Origin: Pseudomonadales bacterium
GTDB lineage: Bacteria; Pseudomonadota; Gammaproteobacteria; Steroidobacterales; Steroidobacteraceae
Length of the DNA: 5,959 nucleotides
NCBI GenBank assembly: GCA_020442965.1
Contig: JAGRJB010000220.1
Coordinates: 1-5,959 of the forward strand
Reading direction: 5' to 3'
Positions 1 to 5,959 of this stretch are shown in pieces. The translations under genes and the position numbers were made by a program. Within the stretch, counting starts at the first letter, position 1. Every line of letters begins with the position of its first letter. A model generated the notes under the pieces. The model did not search any database. It saw nothing but the letters and a program-made list of their open reading frames with translations, and was not told the origin of the DNA.

Positions 1-1703
<1,703 letters not shown>

Positions 1704-1845
1704 GCGTGGCTCAGCGCCTCGGGGCTCTGGGTGAAACCGCTCCGTTGCTAATGGCAGGCTATTTAAAGTGAAGTCGCCGCTGCGATACGTCGCCAGCCGT
1801 CACGGTTTGCGGAGCGAATTCCGGAATACGTAAAGTCGCCTGTCG
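1704..1845 (-). promoter_or_regulatory. 142-bp spacer between relA and the pseudo-receiver gene
   Basis: This gap follows the relA stop and precedes the ATG of the next minus-strand gene. An AT-rich patch at 1761-1768 reads TTTAAAT on the minus strand, about 55 bp before the start codon, and could be a -10 element. No convincing -35 was found, so an own promoter is only possible. An 8-bp direct repeat, AAGTCGCC on the plus strand, occurs at 1771-1778 and 1833-1840. The palindrome ATTCCGGAAT lies at 1818-1827. No hairpin followed by a T-run was found after relA, so read-through from relA is equally plausible. Confidence 0.25.
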
Positions 1846-3825
1846 TCAACGCAATCGCTTGGCGGAGAGCACGCTACTGACAGTGCGCAGGCGACTCAAA
1901 ACCTGCTCGAGTTCGGTCAGGTCGCGCACGGCCACGCCAATATCCAGTCGCGCAATACCCTTGGTCGAATCGGTGCTCGTGTGCATCGAGTCGATGCCGA
2001 GATGTAGCGACGCTAACACCTCGGATACATCGCGAACCAATCCGCGACGATCAGTGGCGAGCACGAGCAAGCCGACCGGCAGCGCGCTCGACTCATCGCT
2101 CCAGGCTGCGCTGAGTGCGCGCTCCGGCCTCTGTGCGACCATGCGAAGCAGGCCGGGACAGTCGCTGCGATGGACTGTCACGCCGCGACCCACCGTGATA
2201 TAGCCCACGATAGGTTGCGGGCGCACGGGAGCACAACAGCGCGCGAGGTTCGTCGGCAGATCGTCGACGCCGGCCACTGTGACGGGTGACATGGCGCGCC
2301 GCGAAGGCGGCTTGGGACGCACCCTGGGCACCAGACTTTGCTGCGTTGAACCGGACCCAGGCTTGCCCGGTTCAGGCGCCCGCTCGGACGGGGCAGACCC
2401 CTCATCGAGCTTGCGAAACCAGGCGCGTACCTTTGAGCGACTGCGCGGTGAGATGAGCAGGCGTTGTCCGGCGCTGAGCCAGTCGCGACTCGGCGATGCC
2501 AGCTTGTGCGTGAGTATTTCAACGACCTCGCCATTGGCGAGCTGGTGACTGAGCGGTACGATCCTGCCGTTGACGCGCGCGCCGCGGCAGCGATGGCCCA
2601 AGTCCGTGTGCACGTAGTACGCGAAGTCGAGTGGTGTCGCGCCCTGCGGCAGATCGACTACTTCACCCTTGGGTGTGAGAGCGTATACGCGGTCCTCAAA
2701 CAACTCGCCGCGCACTTCTTCAAGGAAGTCGCCATCCGCCGATGCGCCGCTCGTCGGTTCGAGCAAGCGGCGAATCCACTCAATCTTGCGGTCGTACGAT
2801 AGATTGCGCTGGGTCCCCTCCTTGTAGCGCCAATGGGCAGCGACGCCGAGTTCCGATTGCTCGTGCATCTCGGTCGTACGAATCTGCACTTCGATCGTTT
2901 GCGCATGCGGCCCGATGACGGCGGTGTGTATCGACCGATAGTCGTTGTCCTTGGGGGTCGCGATGTAGTCATCGAATTCAGCGCGAATATACGGAAATTT
3001 CCCGTGCACGACTCCCAACGCGGAGTAGCAATCGGCAATGGTCGGTACCACTATGCGCACGGCGCGGATGTCGTACAGCTGATTGAACTCGAGGTGTTTG
3101 CGCTGCATCTTGCGCCAAATGCTGTAGATGTGTTTCGGGCGCCCGTAGACGTCTGCCCGGATGCCGGCCGCCGCCAGCATCCGCGTCAGTTCTATCACTA
3201 GTTCCGCAATGTATCGTTCACGATCGACGCGCTTTTCATTGAGTGCAGCTGCAATGAATTGATAGTTGTCCGGGTCAAGATGGCGAAACGCGAGATCCTC
3301 CAGTTCCCATTTCAATTGCCACAGCCCGAGTCGGTTGGCGAGTGGCGCAAAGATCTCGCGGGTCTGGGCTGCAAGCGCGCGGCGCGGGGCGGCTTCGAGC
3401 AATCTGGCATGCCGCAGCTGCACGAGTTGCCGGGCCAGTCGCGCGATGACCAGTCGCGGATCGCTGACAACTGATAGCAGCATCTTGCGCAGCGCTTCGG
3501 CCTGAGCGGGCTGCAGCCGGCGGTTTGCCCTGGTGTCGTCCGTGGACGCGAGATTGCCAAATTGATGCAGCTCCCGCGCCAACGCCACGGCGTTGTCGTC
3601 GATTAGCTGCGCAGTCGCGGGACCAGCGAGCGCACTCGCCGGCAGGGCTTCGCGTGCCAGCACTGCGGCGACGAGCGGTGCATCGCGGGTAAGCTCGGCA
3701 ACGATTGCGGCGATTTCGCGACCTTGCGCGAGCGCCCCGCTGTCGACTCCATGCGATTGCAGAGCGGCCGCGGTTCTCTCGATGACTTCGAGCATCTCCG
3801 GCGGCGTGACATCAAGCGGTTGCAC
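1846..3825 (-). CDS. relA: RelA-type monofunctional (p)ppGpp synthetase
   Basis: RelA transfers pyrophosphate from ATP to GTP or GDP when an uncharged tRNA sits in the ribosomal A site, starting the stringent response. Domains in order over 659 residues are as follows. Residues 1 to about 165 are a vestigial hydrolase domain with no HDxxED metal motif (REALPASALAG lies there instead), so it should not degrade ppGpp. Residues 220-340 are the synthetase: GRPKHIYSIWRKM at 228-240, YDIRAVRI at 251-258, the RelA-signature acidic EFDDY at 283-287, catalytic-site EVQIRT at 312-317 and GVAAHWRYKEG at 327-337. Residues 377-440 are the TGS domain with GHRC, His411, matching the His that contacts the tRNA CCA end. 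Residues 523-560 are the zinc-finger domain with Cys530, Cys531, His552 and Cys556. Residues 585-659 are the ACT domain. The helical region normally between TGS and zinc finger is missing: residues 475-511 are a Pro/Ser/Arg-rich linker, and E. coli RelA is about 85 residues longer overall. The start is GTG 3825-3823; ATG 3795-3793 (Met11) is the alternative. Neither has a well-placed Shine-Dalgarno. Confidence 0.97.
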   Translation of the reverse strand: MQPLDVTPPEMLEVIERTAAALQSHGVDSGALAQGREIAAIVAELTRDAPLVAAVLAREALPASALAGPATAQLIDDNAVALARELHQFGNLASTDDTRANRRLQPAQAEALRKMLLSVVSDPRLVIARLARQLVQLRHARLLEAAPRRALAAQTREIFAPLANRLGLWQLKWELEDLAFRHLDPDNYQFIAAALNEKRVDRERYIAELVIELTRMLAAAGIRADVYGRPKHIYSIWRKMQRKHLEFNQLYDIRAVRIVVPTIADCYSALGVVHGKFPYIRAEFDDYIATPKDNDYRSIHTAVIGPHAQTIEVQIRTTEMHEQSELGVAAHWRYKEGTQRNLSYDRKIEWIRRLLEPTSGASADGDFLEEVRGELFEDRVYALTPKGEVVDLPQGATPLDFAYYVHTDLGHRCRGARVNGRIVPLSHQLANGEVVEILTHKLASPSRDWLSAGQRLLISPRSRSKVRAWFRKLDEGSAPSERAPEPGKPGSGSTQQSLVPRVRPKPPSRRAMSPVTVAGVDDLPTNLARCCAPVRPQPIVGYITVGRGVTVHRSDCPGLLRMVAQRPERALSAAWSDESSALPVGLLVLATDRRGLVRDVSEVLASLHLGIDSMHTSTDSTKGIARLDIGVAVRDLTELEQVLSRLRTVSSVLSAKRLR

Positions 3826-4027
3826 TGGTGTATCGGGGCCCGTGCCCTCGGCGGCGCGATGGATCTTTACCAGCTATCATACGGCCAATGGCCGCGCCAA
3901 CGTGCGCGAGGTTTGGTGTACGAGGACAATGCGTAAAGCTCGAGCCGGTAGTTGGCGTGCCTACGATCCCGATGCAGCGCGCGCGACTGCTGCGGCTGAC
4001 GTGGTGCGATTGCGAATCGGCGAGCGC
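3826..4027. promoter_or_regulatory. Divergent intergenic region between relA and ruvC
   Basis: About 200 bp separate the relA start from the preferred ruvC start, so promoters for both directions should lie here. The best single match is TATGAT on the minus strand (3881-3876), five of six to the -10 consensus and about 50 bp before the relA GTG. No good -35 sits at 15-18 bp spacing. On the plus strand TTGGTG (3913-3918) and TAAAGC (3934-3939) form only a poor pair. Open frames crossing this stretch have weak third-position GC and no family resemblance. No tRNA, small RNA or operator could be recognised. Confidence 0.3.
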
Positions 4028-4531
4028 GTGCGGGTGCTCGGTTTGGATCCGGGTTCCCGGCGCACGGGCTATGGCATCGTCGATGCCTGCGGGCCCGATC
4101 TCCTGCATGTTGCGCACGGCTGCATAGACGTCAAGGCAGCGGAATTCGCAACCCGATTGCGGTGCATCCACGCTGCGCTCAGCCAGCTGTTCGCTACCTA
4201 CCAACCCGTCGAGATGGCGATCGAACGCGTGTTCGTCAGTCGCAATGTGGATAGCGCGCTGAAGTTGGGTCAAGCCCGTGGCGCGGCACTTGCCGCCGTT
4301 CCGGAGTCGCTGCCGGTGCATCAGTACGCGCCACGCGCGGTCAAACTTGCAATCGTCGGTGCGGGGTCGGCCGACAAAGCTCAAGTGCAGCACATGGTAA
4401 TGAGTCTGCTGCAACTTCGCGCACAGCCCGGCGCCGACGCCGCGGATGCACTGGCCATCGCTATCTGTCATGCCAGCCATCGACGCCTCGCCGCATTGAG
4501 CGGTACCGGGTTTGCAGGGGTCGCACGATGA
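4028..4531 (+). CDS. ruvC: Holliday junction resolvase RuvC
   Basis: RuvC is the dimeric endonuclease that nicks two opposite strands of a Holliday junction, working with RuvAB at the end of homologous recombination and fork repair. With GTG 4028 as start the protein has 167 residues. The four acidic metal ligands all fall where expected: Asp7 in GLDPGSRRTGYG, Glu66 in MAIERVF, and Asp137 and Asp140 in GADAADALAIA. SALKLGQARG (76-85) and the SADKAQVQHMV segment (114-124) are also typical. E. coli RuvC has 173 residues, so this is close to full length. The start is uncertain. In-frame GTG 4001 and 4004, TTG 4010 and GTG 4034 are alternatives. ATG 3929 would add 33 residues of lower third-position GC with a Shine-Dalgarno-like GAGGA only two bases from the ATG. 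GTG 4028 is chosen because it places Asp7 at the family position. The stop codon overlaps the ruvA start (ATGA), so the two are translationally coupled. Confidence 0.95.
   Translation: MRVLGLDPGSRRTGYGIVDACGPDLLHVAHGCIDVKAAEFATRLRCIHAALSQLFATYQPVEMAIERVFVSRNVDSALKLGQARGAALAAVPESLPVHQYAPRAVKLAIVGAGSADKAQVQHMVMSLLQLRAQPGADAADALAIAICHASHRRLAALSGTGFAGVAR
4516..4520 (+). promoter_or_regulatory. Ribosome binding site of ruvA
   Basis: AGGGG lies 7 bases before the ruvA ATG, inside the last codons of ruvC. It supports ATG 4528 as the true start and fits coupled translation across the ATGA overlap. Confidence 0.55.
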
Positions 4532-5115
4532 TCGGCTTTCTGCGCGGTAGGCTCGTAGCCAAGGCGCCGCCGTCGCTGACGGTAGATGTCGGCGGCGTGG
4601 GCTACGAACTCGCGGCACCCATGTCCACCTTCTACACGTTACCGGCGATCGGCGCAGAAGTGCGCCTCGTCACGCATCTGGTCGTCCGCGAAGACGCGCA
4701 CACGCTCTATGGCTTCTCGGCCGAGGACGAGCGTCGGCTATTTCGCAGTCTTTTGCGGGTCTCGGGAATCGGGCCACGCATTGCGCTGGCTATTTTGTCG
4801 GGCGTCACGGTCGAAGCGTTCGCACTCTGCGTGCAGAGTCAGGACTCCGCCGCGCTCACCAAGATCCCGGGCGTGGGGCGCAAGATCGCGGATCGATTGT
4901 TAGTCGAAATGCGCGATCGGCTGGATGCGGTGGCGGCCGTTAATGGCGGCAGTGCCGTGTTGGCGAGCGGTCCCGAATCCGAGGCGTTCAGTGCGTTGGT
5001 TGCGCTTGGCTACAAGCCGGCCGAGGCAACTCGCTTGCTCAAACAGGCCGGCGGATCCGGCTCGACCGAAGATCTGATCCGGCGTGCGTTGCAGGGCGCT
5101 GCACCTGATCCATGA
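4528..5115 (+). CDS. ruvA: Holliday junction branch migration complex subunit RuvA
   Basis: RuvA binds the four-way junction as a tetramer, holds it in an open square form and recruits the RuvB motor rings. The 195 residues cover all three family domains. The N-terminal OB-fold spans about 1-62: MIGFLRGRLV, then VDVGGVGYEL at 19-28. The acidic pin residues Glu55 and Asp56 in VREDAHTLYGF match the pair that separates the strands at the junction centre. Two helix-hairpin-helix motifs follow, VSGIGPRIAL at 78-87 and IPGVGRKIAD at 113-122, which bind the DNA backbone. After a Gly/Ala-rich flexible linker (about 135-150), the C-terminal domain with ALVALGYKPAEATRLL (155-170) is the part that contacts RuvB. 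E. coli RuvA has 203 residues, so this is full length. It starts at ATG 4528, overlapping the ruvC stop by four bases, and ends nine bases before ruvB. Confidence 0.98.
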   Translation: MIGFLRGRLVAKAPPSLTVDVGGVGYELAAPMSTFYTLPAIGAEVRLVTHLVVREDAHTLYGFSAEDERRLFRSLLRVSGIGPRIALAILSGVTVEAFALCVQSQDSAALTKIPGVGRKIADRLLVEMRDRLDAVAAVNGGSAVLASGPESEAFSALVALGYKPAEATRLLKQAGGSGSTEDLIRRALQGAAPDP

Positions 5116-5124
5116 GTACTGACA

Positions 5125-5959
5125 ATGAATAGCGAAGAGCGGTTGGTTTCCGCAGGCACGGCGCAAGACGATGAGGCCGCGGATCGAGCGATTCGGCCGA
5201 AGCGCCTCGTGGACTATGTCGGCCAGCGGGCCGTCAAGAGCCAGATGGAGATCTTTATCGCCGCGGCGCTCAAGCGCGAGGAGGCGCTCGACCATGTCTT
5301 GATTTTTGGTCCACCGGGCCTCGGCAAGACGACACTTGCAAATATTCTCGCCAGCGAGCTCGGCGTGAACCTGCGCCAAACCTCGGGGCCGGTGCTCGAG
5401 CGGCCCGGTGATCTGGCGGCACTATTGACCAACTTGCAACCGCGCGATCTGTTGTTTGTCGATGAAATTCATCGCCTGTCGCCGGTCGTTGAAGAGGTGC
5501 TCTATCCGGCGCTCGAAGATTTTCAGCTCGATATCATGATCGGCGAGGGGCCCGCCGCGCGTTCGATCAAGCTCAATCTGCCACCCTTCACGCTCGTCGG
5601 TGCGACGACGCGCGCCGGTCTCCTGACGTCGCCGTTGCGCGATCGCTTTGGTATTGTGCAGCGGCTCGAGTTCTACGATGTCGCGGATCTGCAGAGCATC
5701 GTGACGCGCTCTGCTGGCATTCTGCGTGTTGCGGCGGTAGCGGATGGCACACGGCGCATCGCCGAGCGTTCGCGCGGCACGCCGCGGATCGCGAATCGCC
5801 TGTTGCGGCGGGTACGCGATTTCGCCGAGGTCAAAGGCGATGGGGTGATCACCGAAGAAATTGCCACGGCAGCGCTCGATCTATTGGAAGTCGATCCGCG
5901 AGGCTTCGATTCGCTCGATCGCAAGATGCTGCAAACCATCATCGGAAAGTTCGACGGTG
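5125..5959 (+). CDS. ruvB: Holliday junction branch migration ATPase RuvB, 3' end outside window
   Basis: RuvB is the AAA+ hexameric motor that pumps DNA through the RuvA-bound junction. The frame is open from ATG 5125 to the window edge, giving 278 residues plus one base; the E. coli protein has about 336, so the last part is missing here. Visible motifs are [20 protein letters not shown] at the N-terminus; Walker A GPPGLGKT at 62-69; Walker B FVDEIH at 111-116; the beta-hairpin region that touches RuvA around 130-150; sensor 1 GATTR at 159-163; arginine finger SPLRDRFG with Arg174; and sensor 2 [13 protein letters not shown] at 218-230. The winged-helix DNA-binding domain begins near residue 257 ([13 protein letters not shown]) and is cut by the window end. 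All catalytic residues are intact. No clear Shine-Dalgarno precedes the start, so translation probably depends on ribosomes arriving from ruvA. Confidence 0.98.
   Translation, partial: MNSEERLVSAGTAQDDEAADRAIRPKRLVDYVGQRAVKSQMEIFIAAALKREEALDHVLIFGPPGLGKTTLANILASELGVNLRQTSGPVLERPGDLAALLTNLQPRDLLFVDEIHRLSPVVEEVLYPALEDFQLDIMIGEGPAARSIKLNLPPFTLVGATTRAGLLTSPLRDRFGIVQRLEFYDVADLQSIVTRSAGILRVAAVADGTRRIAERSRGTPRIANRLLRRVRDFAEVKGDGVITEEIATAALDLLEVDPRGFDSLDRKMLQTIIGKFDG

Noticed and set aside
2178..2534. A minus-strand alternative frame over the RelA linker, considered as evidence of a frameshift hiding the helical domain
   Set aside because: Its translation is Arg/Ser/Cys-rich with no resemblance to the RelA helical domain, and the main frame continues intact into the zinc finger and ACT domains.
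3593..4027. Extending ruvC back to ATG 3593 as a 312-residue protein
   Set aside because: The extension runs antisense through the 5' end of relA and has low-complexity Ser/Ala composition; RuvC proteins are about 160-180 residues.
3812..4618. A 268-codon open frame on the minus strand opposite ruvC
   Set aside because: It lies antisense to ruvC, whose catalytic residues are intact, and its translation has no recognisable domain; long antisense frames are common in GC-rich coding DNA.
4900..5379. A 159-codon minus-strand frame across the ruvA-ruvB junction
   Set aside because: It is antisense to two well-supported genes and shows no family motif, so it is a shadow frame.

Overview
The window is GC-rich with compact gene spacing. 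It reads as ordinary chromosome from a proteobacterium, most likely a gammaproteobacterium. That placement is an inference from three things: a monofunctional RelA-type (p)ppGpp synthetase, which implies a separate SpoT as in beta- and gammaproteobacteria; a proteobacterial-style lipoamide dehydrogenase C-terminus; and a tightly linked ruvC-ruvA-ruvB operon. No mobile element, CRISPR array, tRNA or rRNA was seen.

Layout from left to right. Positions 1-473 (+) hold the C-terminal part of dihydrolipoamide dehydrogenase, whose gene begins outside the window. It converges on, and overlaps by 15 bp, a minus-strand gene (1703 to 459) for an unrecognised 414-residue protein. That protein has a degenerate response-regulator receiver domain, a low-complexity linker, one transmembrane helix and a TPR-like helical C-terminus. 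Upstream of it on the same strand, after a 142-bp gap, lies relA (3825 to 1846). A gap of about 200 bp separates relA from the divergent ruvCAB operon: ruvC (4028-4531), ruvA (4528-5115, ATGA overlap) and ruvB (5125 to the window edge, incomplete at its 3' end).

How the genes work together. RuvA and RuvB form the branch-migration motor on Holliday junctions and RuvC resolves them, so the right side is a complete resolvasome operon apart from the ruvB tail. RelA makes (p)ppGpp on stalled ribosomes. The membrane pseudo-receiver gene downstream of relA may share its transcript, but no functional link can be shown from sequence alone. The lpd fragment belongs to a 2-oxoacid dehydrogenase module to the left.

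The points most worth a second look are two. The receiver-like membrane protein has lost its phosphoacceptor aspartate and conserved lysine. This RelA appears to lack the helical domain that normally lies between the TGS and zinc-finger domains, having a short Pro/Ser/Arg-rich linker instead. Nothing here looks like a wholly new defence or mobile system.
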